Shown here: one piece after another, positions 34,850 through 43,399 of the stretch
Layout: every line of letters begins with the position of its first letter
Numbering within the stretch: the first letter of the stretch is position 1
Translations under genes and position numbers: made by a program
Origin: CALHVX01 sp051027215
Lineage (GTDB): Bacteria; Pseudomonadota; Gammaproteobacteria; Pseudomonadales; Azotimanducaceae
Reading direction: 5' to 3'
Assembly: GCA_051027215.1 (NCBI GenBank)
Contig: JBPCXR010000029.1
Span: 62,001 to 126,000 of the forward strand
Length of the DNA: 64,000 nucleotides
Notes under the pieces: model-generated
The model's database searches: none
The model's input: the letters and a program-made list of their open reading frames with translations, nothing else
Told to the model about the DNA's origin: nothing

Positions 34850-36283
34850 TCATTCGATGCTCGACAGTGCTTCAATGCGATCGCGATAGAACAGATTGTA
34901 TGTATCGAACGGGTAGATCTTGCCCTCAGCGGTTACGAAGTGCACACAAGAGCGCTTGACCGAGGAAATACAGAAGTCGTACGCATCCATGAAAGACATG
35001 ATCACCACCCGAAACACATCGCCGTACTCAAGCCCCGGAGCCTCGAACCGCGGCAAACAGCACAGCAGCTCATGGAGTTTTTGTTCCGCCGCGTCGGTGC
35101 ACGCATCCAGTGAATAGGCCTGTAAAAAAGCAGCCTTGAGCGTCTCGTTCTTCTCGAAGGTAATGGCATTCTCGGCCCCGGAGAGCAGCATCTCTTTGGA
35201 GATGGCACCGCTCACAGGTATTAGCCGATCCAGCTCGTCTGCTTCACCTTTTTGCCGTAACGCGTAACCAATGCTGATGTTCTCTGGGTGACAAGGCAAC
35301 GGCACCATGTCGGCATCGGTGAAGGCATTGTTGCCGCTAACTATAGAGCGGCGGATGTGTGACAAGGTAAAGCGCTGCTTTTTACCGAATGCCTCAACCC
35401 GCCCTGCGTCTTGTATGGGCTGGAAAGTGATACCTCGCACACAGCGAAAGCGCTGGGCCTGCTCGATGATCGCATCGATCTCATGATCGTTGGTGCCTTG
35501 CTCTATGGTGCACACTAGGGTGGTAGAGATGTTGTGCGCCTCGAGGTGGGCCAATGCCCGCTGCCGTACGCTGCGCGCATCGATTCCGCGCAGTCGTTTT
35601 AAGGCAGCCGCTTCCAGAGAATCGAATTGCAGGTACACCTCAAAGCCTTTGCGAAAGCGCGCCAAGCGGGCAACGAAGTCGATCTCGTTAGCCATTCTTA
35701 CGCCGTTAGTATTCACCATGAGATGCTGGACCGGCGAGTTTTGCAGGCGCGCGACAATCGTTTCGAACTGCGGGTGCAGGGTCGGCTCACCACCGGATAG
35801 CTGCACCAGATCCGGGGTCATCTCGCTGTCGAGCAAGGTCTGCAACATGGCTTCGATCTGCACCATAGACTTGGCGTTTCCGCGACCCGGTCCACTGGCT
35901 GCGTAGCAGACCGGGCATTGCAGATTGCACTCATCAATGATGTCGAAGATGGCTAGACAGCTGTGCTGCTCGTGATCAGGGCACAAGCCACAGTCATGGG
36001 GGCAACCCTTATTGATCTGGGTCTGAAAGCGGTGGGGCATGTCTCCGGGCTTGAGATACTCCTTGCTGCGCAAGTAGTAGGGGATGTCGACCGAGACTAA
36101 GGTCTTCTGGGCGCCATGTTCCGGGCAACGCTTTAAGTAGTAGACGCAGTCGTCTTGAAAAACGATTTTCGCCGGCACTGTGACTAAGCACTGCTCACAC
36201 AACGACGTCGTCTGACCGTAAAACAGATACGGCCGCTGCTTGCGCGGCTTGGCAGCAGCAGTGGGTGCTTCAAGCGGATTCAT
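34850..36283 (-). CDS. Radical SAM protein of the tetraether synthase (Tes)/MJ0619-like group
   Basis: Protein of 477 residues from ATG 36283 behind GGGGA. Cysteine groups run in the order seen in class D radical SAM enzymes such as Methanocaldococcus MJ0619 and archaeal Tes: LCEQCL near residue 27, RCPEHG near 50, GCPHDCGLCPDHEQHSC near 95, the radical SAM cluster CNLQCPVC near 117-125, and a Gly-rich SGGEPTL. A C-terminal half of about 250 residues contains further Cys. Tes joins lipid tails through carbon-carbon bonds; MJ0619 methylates. The preceding Lgt-like gene overlaps this start by 14 bp, so a lipid substrate is likely. Chemistry not proven. Confidence 0.85.
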   Translation of the reverse strand: MNPLEAPTAAAKPRKQRPYLFYGQTTSLCEQCLVTVPAKIVFQDDCVYYLKRCPEHGAQKTLVSVDIPYYLRSKEYLKPGDMPHRFQTQINKGCPHDCGLCPDHEQHSCLAIFDIIDECNLQCPVCYAASGPGRGNAKSMVQIEAMLQTLLDSEMTPDLVQLSGGEPTLHPQFETIVARLQNSPVQHLMVNTNGVRMANEIDFVARLARFRKGFEVYLQFDSLEAAALKRLRGIDARSVRQRALAHLEAHNISTTLVCTIEQGTNDHEIDAIIEQAQRFRCVRGITFQPIQDAGRVEAFGKKQRFTLSHIRRSIVSGNNAFTDADMVPLPCHPENISIGYALRQKGEADELDRLIPVSGAISKEMLLSGAENAITFEKNETLKAAFLQAYSLDACTDAAEQKLHELLCCLPRFEAPGLEYGDVFRVVIMSFMDAYDFCISSVKRSCVHFVTAEGKIYPFDTYNLFYRDRIEALSSIE

Positions 36284-37025
36284 AACGATCCCCGGTAGAT
36301 AGGTGTCGACTAAGACGGAATTGCACAGCAGCGTAGCCAACGAGCGCCACACACCCGAACTGAAAGATGTTCATGCCCGCCAATACAGTCGGATAGGGCT
36401 TTAGAAATTCCCAGGCGAAACGCTGGGCACCGTAAAACCCGCAAAACAGATAAAACCCCCAGGCCAGCGCGGCGCCCCGGCGCAGCGCCAAGAGTCGAAG
36501 ATAGCCAATCAGAAATAGCACCAGCGCTATTGCTTCATACAGCTGTACGGGATGACGTTGAATACCATCGCCAAAGTCGACACCCATAGCCAAGCTCGTC
36601 GGTGTGCCGTAGGTATAGTCGTTTAAGCCAGCATAGAAACAACCTATGCGACCGACGGCAATGCCCAATGCAATACCTGGCACCAGTAGTGCTCCGGTCG
36701 AACCCTTGATCTGGTAACGCCATTTCATGAGTTCTATGGCAACAGTGCCACCTATCAGGGCGCCAAGCACGGACTTCGCAAGGGTTGCCTCCACCCCGGC
36801 AAGAACGACGTTTACTGTTCCCAGGGCGAAGCTGCCGATCATCGCGCCACTAGATGCGACGACCAGATAGAACAAACCAAAGCCTGAGGGTATGGGTGAA
36901 CGCGCTACTGGGAACATCGCGCTGCAAACTTTGAAGGTGACGAGCGCGACCGTGTAAGCCAGCAAGTCGAACGCTAGATGTACGGAATCGAGCACGCCTA
37001 GGAGCCGGCAAAAGCCAGCATGCAT
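36270..37025 (-). CDS. Lgt-family (prolipoprotein diacylglyceryl transferase-like) membrane protein
   Basis: Polytopic membrane protein of about 251 residues from ATG 37025; GTG 36995, just after the previous stop, is an alternative. Seven hydrophobic segments. Lgt hallmarks present: GRIGCFYAGL in place of GRxGNFxNxE, the HPVQLYEAIA motif and RFAWEFLKPYP near the end. Authentic Lgt transfers diacylglycerol from phosphatidylglycerol to a prolipoprotein Cys. This copy is an Lgt paralogue: its neighbours, a Tes-like radical SAM enzyme overlapping downstream and a small membrane protein overlapping upstream, suggest a phospholipid- or lipoprotein-modifying pathway instead of housekeeping Lgt. Confidence 0.82.
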   Translation of the reverse strand: MHAGFCRLLGVLDSVHLAFDLLAYTVALVTFKVCSAMFPVARSPIPSGFGLFYLVVASSGAMIGSFALGTVNVVLAGVEATLAKSVLGALIGGTVAIELMKWRYQIKGSTGALLVPGIALGIAVGRIGCFYAGLNDYTYGTPTSLAMGVDFGDGIQRHPVQLYEAIALVLFLIGYLRLLALRRGAALAWGFYLFCGFYGAQRFAWEFLKPYPTVLAGMNIFQFGCVALVGYAAVQFRLSRHLSTGDRYESA

Positions 37026-37381
37026 CCTGCGCCCCAGACCAACGATGCCAGCAATGGCAATAGCAGAGCGTAAAGCAAAACTTTGTTCGGTGGTTGCCGT
37101 TCCAACTCCGCGTGGCGGGCACGGACCAGGGACTTCACAAAACCGTACAACGCCGCTGCCATGACCAGCACGCCGATGATCAACCAAATGCTAATGCCAC
37201 CTTCAAGCGCGTATGCCAGCAGCATGAGCGTGCATCCAGCCAGCACGATGAATGCGCCAATGGCCAACACCCAGACCAGCAAAAAGGCCGGGTGCAATTT
37301 TGGCGGCGTCTTTGGCGGTAGCTTCGGCCGCTCTGGCTCTGGCTCGGGCGCAGATGCTTGAGGGTCCGAGTCGTCCGCCAT
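36998..37381 (-). CDS. Small membrane protein upstream of the Lgt-like / radical SAM operon
   Basis: Protein of 127 residues from ATG 37381 behind GGAG. The Pro/Glu-rich N terminus PEPEPERPKLPPKTPPK is cytoplasmic, followed by hydrophobic segments AFLLVWVLAIGAFIVLAGC, IWLIIGVLVMAAALYGF and LLYALLLPLLASLVWGAGC. It ends 28 bp inside the Lgt-like gene, so the three genes are translated together. I do not recognise the family; it may be an anchor or an accessory subunit. Confidence 0.7.
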   Translation of the reverse strand: MADDSDPQASAPEPEPERPKLPPKTPPKLHPAFLLVWVLAIGAFIVLAGCTLMLLAYALEGGISIWLIIGVLVMAAALYGFVKSLVRARHAELERQPPNKVLLYALLLPLLASLVWGAGCMLAFAGS

Positions 37382-37446
37382 ATTTTTTGGCTCCGCACGA
37401 GTGCTTGCCAATGAGTTTAACCGAGCTTCGCGTAAGATGCCCCGCC

Positions 37447-38712
37447 ATGGACGGCTTCAGAGACAGCTTGCGATCGACCTTCATGCCTGGCGGCAAGGTC
37501 TTCTATGGTTGGTGGATTGTGCTCGCCAGTGCCAACGCTCAGTTGCTCGCCAGCATTTTGTGGATGCAGTCTTATGGTGCCTACGTCGTGCTTATGCAGG
37601 AAGAGTTCGGCTGGAGTAAGACCTTGTTTGCCGGCGCCTTCGCACTAGCACGATTCGAAAGCGGCATCCTCGGCCCGCTACAGGGTTGGTTGGTGGACCG
37701 CTTCGGTCCTCGCTTGATTCTGACCATCGGCATGTTGATGTTCGGCATCGGCTTCGTGTTATTCAGCCGCATCGACTCATTGCTAGGCTTTTATCTGACC
37801 TTTGCGCTGATCGCGCTGGGCTCGAGCCTGGGCGGCTTCGCCACGCTAATGGTTTCGCTGGTGAACTGGTTCAATCGCCACCGCTCCAAGGCCGTCGCTT
37901 TTTCTCAGGTGGGCTATGCCGTGGGTGGTTTTTGCATACCACTGTTGATCTACGCCCTGCAGACCTATGGGTGGCGCCCCACTGCAATGGTCTCCGGGCT
38001 GTTGGTCCTGGTCGTTGGCATACCCTTGGTGCAGGTGGTTCGTCATCGGCCAGAAGAGCTGGGAGAAACCGTGGACGGCATTGCCGATTTACCCGACGGC
38101 TCATCAGCCACACCTACGCAGACCTCTTTCACCACCCGTCAGGCATTGCGTACTCAGGCCTTCTGGCTGATCTCGGTCGGACATGCAATTGCCCTGCTGA
38201 CCGTTGCCTCCTTAATGGTCCACCTAATTCCGCATTTAACTGAGGGCATGGGCTACAGCTTGCCGAGAGCCGGCTCGGTGGTCGCGTTACTTACCGGCTT
38301 TCAGCTCATGGGACAGTTTCTCGGCGGGTACTTAGGTGATCGGTTCGATAAGCGCGCCATCTGTACTGCCTGCATGCTCGGCCACGCCGCTGGTTTGCTG
38401 TTAGTCACCTTTGCCGATGCCTGGCCGGCGATATTGGCGTTCGCCGCACTGCATGGTTTGGCGTGGGGCGCGCGCGGCCCGCAAATGATCGCCCTGCGTG
38501 CCGACTATTTTGGTGCAGCGTCTTTCGGCACAATCTTAGGTTTCAGCTCGCTGATCGTAATGCTGGGAACCATGAGCGGGCCCATTCTTGCCGGCTACTT
38601 GGCAGATACCCAGGGCAACTACGAGTTAGGCTTTTCGATCATCGCCGGCGCTTCGCTACTGGGCGCCTGCTGTTTCTGGTTCGCCAAGCCCCCCGCTGCG
38701 CCTTCGACATAG
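37447..38712 (+). CDS. MFS transporter (monocarboxylate/oxalate-formate antiporter type)
   Basis: Twelve-helix major facilitator of 421 residues from ATG 37447; an ATG at 37411 in frame is a weaker alternative. Signature KVFYGWWIVLASANAQLLAS in helix 1 and GWLVDRFGPRLILTIGMLMFGIG, the family's loop 2-3 motif, place it with carboxylate porters of the NarK/MCT-like branch; a second set LGGYLGDRFDKRA follows in the C-terminal half. It moves small carboxylates; substrate unknown. Its 3' end overlaps pqiC by 94 bp on the opposite strand. Confidence 0.88.
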   Translation: MDGFRDSLRSTFMPGGKVFYGWWIVLASANAQLLASILWMQSYGAYVVLMQEEFGWSKTLFAGAFALARFESGILGPLQGWLVDRFGPRLILTIGMLMFGIGFVLFSRIDSLLGFYLTFALIALGSSLGGFATLMVSLVNWFNRHRSKAVAFSQVGYAVGGFCIPLLIYALQTYGWRPTAMVSGLLVLVVGIPLVQVVRHRPEELGETVDGIADLPDGSSATPTQTSFTTRQALRTQAFWLISVGHAIALLTVASLMVHLIPHLTEGMGYSLPRAGSVVALLTGFQLMGQFLGGYLGDRFDKRAICTACMLGHAAGLLLVTFADAWPAILAFAALHGLAWGARGPQMIALRADYFGAASFGTILGFSSLIVMLGTMSGPILAGYLADTQGNYELGFSIIAGASLLGACCFWFAKPPAAPST

Positions 38713-39251
38713 TCTACAAATCGCTGCAACAGCAGTCGGTGCGCCAGCACCAGCGCTTCGTAACCGGGCCGTTCTTGCTCTAATGAATCGCTAAAGCGAC
38801 CAGACTGCAATGGCTCTTCGCTGCCACGCTCACGAATGCGCCAACTCAGATCTAGGACAACCGTGCCCGCCTCGCTGCCGTGCAGGTGTCGGATCAGTAC
38901 GTCTAACCGCAGCGTTGATACACCCTCAAGAGCAGGAGCCAACGCATCTTCCAGATAGCGTCGTACGCCATCGGCCAGCGGCTCAGCCCAGCGATGTCCG
39001 CGGGCCCCACGTACCTGGGTATTGCCGGCGACAACCGCCATGTTACGGGACTGCAAATACATTGGCAGCGTAAGCTCGGCAAGGCTTAAAGGCGTTGCAC
39101 TGCTTGGGACTACGGCGCCCGGCTGGGGGTCGGTAAGCAGGTAATAACGTGTGGCTGATGGGTTACTGCTGCTACAACCTAACAGCCCAAGCAGACACAG
39201 CACCATACCGCCGAACACCAAGCGCCGCCCTGGTCTGGTCAAAGTACTCAT
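38619..39251 (-). CDS. pqiC: PqiC-like outer-membrane lipoprotein
   Basis: ABC-transport auxiliary lipoprotein of 210 residues. The lipobox LLGLLGCSSS gives a lipid-anchored mature protein, followed by the YYLLTDPQPGA start of the PqiC fold and VDVLIRHLHG-type strands (here LRLDVLIRHLHGSEAG). It forms an octameric ring on the inner leaflet of the outer membrane, docking the PqiB needle in phospholipid transport. Its ATG overlaps the pqiB stop (4 bp). The C-terminal tail is low-complexity and overlaps the convergent MFS gene. Confidence 0.88.
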   Translation of the reverse strand: MSTLTRPGRRLVFGGMVLCLLGLLGCSSSNPSATRYYLLTDPQPGAVVPSSATPLSLAELTLPMYLQSRNMAVVAGNTQVRGARGHRWAEPLADGVRRYLEDALAPALEGVSTLRLDVLIRHLHGSEAGTVVLDLSWRIRERGSEEPLQSGRFSDSLEQERPGYEALVLAHRLLLQRFVDYVEGAAGGLANQKQQAPSSEAPAMIEKPNS

Positions 39252-40939
39252 GGGTCTCTGGCTCCACCCGGCAATGGATCCTCTGCTCGCTGAGCGGGGA
39301 ATATCAGTGCGTTGGGTTGTTTGTCATAGTTGTCGAGCACACTTTGAGCGCCCAGGAGCGTCTGCTGCAGCTGGGACAGCGATTGCGACAGCTCAGAGTG
39401 CAGCGGCGATCCTGGCGCCAGGCTGCTTAATGCCTCCCGGGCCTCAACAAGCACGTCAGCAACCACCACCGGCAGCTGTTCCTCATCGAACTGCGCCAAG
39501 AGCTCAGTCAGCTCAGCCAGCGTCCGGTCAGCCTCGGACATGGCTCCGCCGGCACGTTGCATCGCGCTGCTGGCACTAGCTAGGGTTTCATCCAGAGGCA
39601 GCTCCTGCAGCTTGGTCAACAAGCCCCCCACCTTAGCTTCAATTTGATCGAGCCCAGACGCCACTGTCGGGAACACCCGGAAGCCGCTCAGCTCGCTGAC
39701 CTCGGCAACAGCGGCATCCTCATGGAAGTCGAGTTCAATGTACAAGCTACCTGTGAGCAGATTGCCAATGGACAAAGACGCTCGTAAGCCGCGCTCAACA
39801 CCATCGAGTAAGGTGGCATCCAATTCATCAACACCCTCCTCGGAATCGGCACTCCTCCAGCCGGGTTCAATGCGCACCAGCACCGCGATGGCGCTGTCAT
39901 CCTGTGTCTTTATCAAACCGCCTTGGCCATCGTAGTCGTACGCGACGTCTACTACAGTGCCGATTCGCAGGCCCCGATACTCCACTGGTGCGCCGTCTTC
40001 TAAACCGCGGATGGATGAATCAAAGAACAGCAAGTAGTCCTTTGAGTGGCGGTAGGGATTGCGGGCCACCGATTCATAGTCTGCGTACAAACGAAACAGG
40101 GTGCCGGACTTCACCGCTGGACCGGCCGTTGCGTCTTCTGGCAAGCCGAAAGCCACGCCACCAGTAAACAGCGATTCCAAACTTTCGGTACGCACGTTGA
40201 AGCCGCTCACGCCGGCAGAAATCGCAACGCCACTGGCATCCCAGAAGCGCGTTGAGGTATTCACCAGATCGTTGTAAGGCGCATCGATAAAGGCCTTGTA
40301 TCGCGTCTCGCCAATGTGGGTATCTAAGTCTGCGCTTTCTATGCGGCCAACTCGAAAGCCGTTGTAGAGAATGGGCGTGCCGACGCTAATCGATGCGGCA
40401 TCTTCCGAGATCAACTCGATCTGTACTCCCGGAGTGTCTGGGGCCGTTAGCGGAATGTCATCCAAGCCTTTGAAGCGTCTCGCTCCTTTATTGCCGGTGC
40501 CTGGCGACATTTCTAGGTAGGCGCCTGAGAGTATGGTCGACAAACCGGATACCCCCGCGCTGCCAATTCGTGGCCGCACGACCCAGAAACTGGTATCGCC
40601 GCGCAACAGCTCGCTGGCTTCAGGCACCAATTGCGCAACGACAGTCACGCCGTTCAATTCCTCGTTCAGTCGAACTTCTTTGACTGTGCCGAGGTCCACC
40701 GAAAGCATCTTCACCTGGGTTTCGTTCGGAACAATGCCCTCTGCCGTGGCGAAGTCGACATAGATCAGCGGGCCCTGGTTCAGATAAGACTGCAACAACA
40801 ACCAGCCACCGATTGCTAGTGCGATCAGCGGCACAATCCAGATCGGTGATATGCGCCTATCGGAAACCACGGAGGCCGTCTCCAGCGCTACAGCGCCCGG
40901 CATCTGGGTGGGCCCCTGGGAACTCGGCTGATCGTTCAT
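39248..40939 (-). CDS. pqiB: PqiB, MCE-domain phospholipid transport protein
   Basis: Inner-membrane-anchored periplasmic protein of 563 residues. An N-terminal cytoplasmic stretch is followed by the helix ISPIWIVPLIALAIGGWLLLQSYL, then three MCE domains (about 50-150, 165-275, 285-405) with the strands VKMLSVDLGTVKEV, LYNGFRVGRIES and EYRGLRIGTVVDV, and a C-terminal helical region that forms a needle-like tunnel. It bridges the periplasm to carry lipids. The start overlaps pqiA by 4 bp (ATGA). Confidence 0.93.
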   Translation of the reverse strand: MNDQPSSQGPTQMPGAVALETASVVSDRRISPIWIVPLIALAIGGWLLLQSYLNQGPLIYVDFATAEGIVPNETQVKMLSVDLGTVKEVRLNEELNGVTVVAQLVPEASELLRGDTSFWVVRPRIGSAGVSGLSTILSGAYLEMSPGTGNKGARRFKGLDDIPLTAPDTPGVQIELISEDAASISVGTPILYNGFRVGRIESADLDTHIGETRYKAFIDAPYNDLVNTSTRFWDASGVAISAGVSGFNVRTESLESLFTGGVAFGLPEDATAGPAVKSGTLFRLYADYESVARNPYRHSKDYLLFFDSSIRGLEDGAPVEYRGLRIGTVVDVAYDYDGQGGLIKTQDDSAIAVLVRIEPGWRSADSEEGVDELDATLLDGVERGLRASLSIGNLLTGSLYIELDFHEDAAVAEVSELSGFRVFPTVASGLDQIEAKVGGLLTKLQELPLDETLASASSAMQRAGGAMSEADRTLAELTELLAQFDEEQLPVVVADVLVEAREALSSLAPGSPLHSELSQSLSQLQQTLLGAQSVLDNYDKQPNALIFPAQRAEDPLPGGARDP

Positions 40940-42246
40940 GAGGTCGTCGCCTCTTTAGCGTTAACCCTGGCGTCCCAGATTAGTCTGGGATCGAATGCTC
41001 TGGCGGCCAGCATGGTGGCAATTACCACTCCGCAGAAGGCAAGGGCAGCACCACCCGGTTCGACCGACAGCACGGTACCAAACTGAAACAGGGCAACCAA
41101 CAGTGCCACCACAAATACGTCCACCATAGACCAGCGGCCGATGAACTCCGTTACTCGATAAACGAAGGAGCGCTGGCTGGTACCGCGGCTGTGACCGTCG
41201 TACACCGACCAACACAACCAGCACAGCAATATGATTTTCACGATGGGCACCAGCAGCGAGGCGACGAAGATGACAATCGCCGTTGGATAGGAGCCATCCT
41301 GCCATAGCAACACGATACCGCCGGCAATGGTGCTGCGAATGACCACACCAAACTCCGTGGTGCTCATGATCGGCAAGAGGTTAGCCGGCAGATACAGCAC
41401 GATGGCTGTCACCAGCAATGCGGCTGTGGCCTGCAAGCTGTTGGGCAAACGCTGTTTGCGGCGGCTGAAGCACACTGGACAGCGCTTGTGCTGCGCGCTC
41501 AAAATCTTGCCGCAGCGATGGCATCCAAGCAGACCGACACCGGACTCAACCGGAACAGAGGATGGCGCTGACCGATTCGCGCCGAACCGACGTCGCTCGA
41601 CAGTGCGCCAGAGCTGATATGGATCCAACGTTGCTTGAGTGGCTAAGGTGCACAAGACGAAGCCAACGAAGCACCAGAACGATAGACCAATCTGTACCGT
41701 GGCCAGGCTCGATAGCTTGGCGATGCTCACCAGCACCCCGAGCATGAACACTTCCACCATGTTCCAAGCAGCGAGCTGCAATACAGCACGGGTCAGCCAC
41801 GGCGTCAGCCAGCTGATCCGACCCATCAACAGCAAGGTCAGCAGGACCAGTTGCAAGACCAACAAAATCGTCGGAAACAGAAATACAAAGGCGAACACCA
41901 GGCTTGCGAGTAACGGCTCTTGGTAGCGAAACAGCGACACAGCACTATCGAACAGCGTCATCTGTACCATCTGACCTTCAGCACTCACACCAAGAAACGG
42001 ATAGCTGGCAGAAAGGATGAGCAACAGCAGTCCGGAAGCAGCCAGCGCAAAGGCCCGCTCCAACGACTCATGATGAATCTCGGTTAACAGGTGCTTACAA
42101 CGCACACAACGTGCGGCCTCGCCGGCGCGCAACGTTGGCAACGTCTGCAGCAGGTCACAACTACGGCAGGCGATTAAGTCAGCGGGTGCAACTTCAACGT
42201 CGCTAAATCTGATCGTTAGATACCCACTTGTCGTTGTCGAGCTCAG
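40936..42246 (-). CDS. pqiA: PqiA, paraquat-inducible protein A (inner-membrane), start uncertain
   Basis: Membrane protein of about 436 residues with two PqiA domains, each with a zinc-ribbon: ACRSCDLLQTLPTL near the N terminus with RCVRCKHLLTE, and LLGCHRCGKILSAQHKRCPVC in the middle. Each is followed by four helices (e.g. LLLLILSASYPFLGVSAEG). It is the inner-membrane partner of PqiB. No ATG, GTG or TTG is in frame just before the first Cys pair: the nearest upstream candidates lie deep inside the phytanoyl gene. The CTG at 42246, preceded by GAAGG at 5 bases, is the most sensible start, overlapping the preceding gene's end by 44 bp. Start evidence is weak. Confidence 0.85.
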   Translation of the reverse strand: MSSTTTSGYLTIRFSDVEVAPADLIACRSCDLLQTLPTLRAGEAARCVRCKHLLTEIHHESLERAFALAASGLLLLILSASYPFLGVSAEGQMVQMTLFDSAVSLFRYQEPLLASLVFAFVFLFPTILLVLQLVLLTLLLMGRISWLTPWLTRAVLQLAAWNMVEVFMLGVLVSIAKLSSLATVQIGLSFWCFVGFVLCTLATQATLDPYQLWRTVERRRFGANRSAPSSVPVESGVGLLGCHRCGKILSAQHKRCPVCFSRRKQRLPNSLQATAALLVTAIVLYLPANLLPIMSTTEFGVVIRSTIAGGIVLLWQDGSYPTAIVIFVASLLVPIVKIILLCWLCWSVYDGHSRGTSQRSFVYRVTEFIGRWSMVDVFVVALLVALFQFGTVLSVEPGGAALAFCGVVIATMLAARAFDPRLIWDARVNAKEATTS

Positions 42247-43123
42247 ACACGCCTTCGCTGGTGGCCTCCGATAGGGATACCCCTTGGCCTTTGCGCGGTA
42301 GCCGTCCCAGCGCCATCTCGGGAGGCAAAATATCCCGGTTAGGCTCTGTCGCCTCAGGGTCCGAGTAATAGCCCAGCGCATAGTTACCTTGGGTATAACC
42401 AAGCAGCTCCTGAAGTTCAGGCTCCAAGTCCCGAGCAATGTGCGGCGGGCAAGACAAGTATTGGTTTTCTTCCTGCCGCAGCCACCCCAAGCAATAAGTA
42501 ATGTTCAAACCGAGCCGAGCAGCCTTCGACTGGTTCTCGCCGCCACTGTGCAATACCGAACCGCTATAGAACAACACAGAACCCGCAGCCATCTCGGCCT
42601 GCACAGTCTGTTCGGCCGCGGCTCGCTGCTTGCTGGACCAGCGGTGGCTACCAGGTACCACGCGAGTTGCACCGTTTTCTGCGGTGAAATCTGTGAGCGC
42701 CCAAATGGTATTGAACTGGGGCTCGATGCTACTGGGCAAGTGTGTGCCCCAGGCCAATCGATCTCGGTGCAACACCTGGGCTCCTTGACCAGGGTGTATG
42801 TAGATGGTTTGGGTCAGATGCAAAATGATTTTTTCGGTGAACGGCGAGAGAAATTTCTCTGCGCCTCCGATGACTACCGGGTGGGTAACCAAGGGTCGTA
42901 CTTTCGGTGTTCGCGCAATCAGAGCGCCAGTACGCTGGGTCTTGCGACCGGTGAAATCGTCGGCGCCCATGGGCGTACGGCCAATGAAGGGTTGCAACTC
43001 ATCGATCAGCGCGGCGCGTTGCTCAGCGTCGAGCAAACCAGCGACGATCACCGCGCCGTCCGCCTCCATTGCCGCCATCATCGCCGCAGTGCCAGCGTCA
43101 CTGTCTAGGGTTTGTAGTGCCAT
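42203..43123 (-). CDS. Phytanoyl-CoA dioxygenase (PhyH) family protein
   Basis: Fe(II)/2-oxoglutarate-dependent oxygenase-like protein of 306 residues. ATG 43123 is fixed by GGAGG nine bases upstream; upstream in-frame codons are not needed. The HxD iron ligands are in VLHRDRLAWG, the distal His is in VLHSGGENQSKAARLG with the 2-oxoglutarate Arg. It may hydroxylate a lipid or small acid; substrate unknown. It sits at the head of the pqiABC transcript and overlaps pqiA, which is unusual for pqi operons and hints at a lipid link. Confidence 0.9.
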   Translation of the reverse strand: MALQTLDSDAGTAAMMAAMEADGAVIVAGLLDAEQRAALIDELQPFIGRTPMGADDFTGRKTQRTGALIARTPKVRPLVTHPVVIGGAEKFLSPFTEKIILHLTQTIYIHPGQGAQVLHRDRLAWGTHLPSSIEPQFNTIWALTDFTAENGATRVVPGSHRWSSKQRAAAEQTVQAEMAAGSVLFYSGSVLHSGGENQSKAARLGLNITYCLGWLRQEENQYLSCPPHIARDLEPELQELLGYTQGNYALGYYSDPEATEPNRDILPPEMALGRLPRKGQGVSLSEATSEGVSELDNDKWVSNDQI

Positions 43124-43399
43124 AGGGTTAGCCTCCGTAAGCGCAGCGTGCCCGCCGTTGAAACGGTGCATCGTGTTCAGTTGCATCGAGGTAAATTTAG
43201 CACGGACGCGCGCTAGGCGCGGCACCTGTAGGGCGCACGGGCACCTGGCCAAATGCCGATCCGACGTTTGACTTAAGCCTTCTACATAGGCTAAGTGTTT
43301 GTTCAATAGAGCAATTTTGGCCGCCTCTGAGAATGCTAGGTACGCTGGTGGTCAAAATACACGCACTGGGCACGCTAAAAGTGTAGACCGCGGTGGAAG

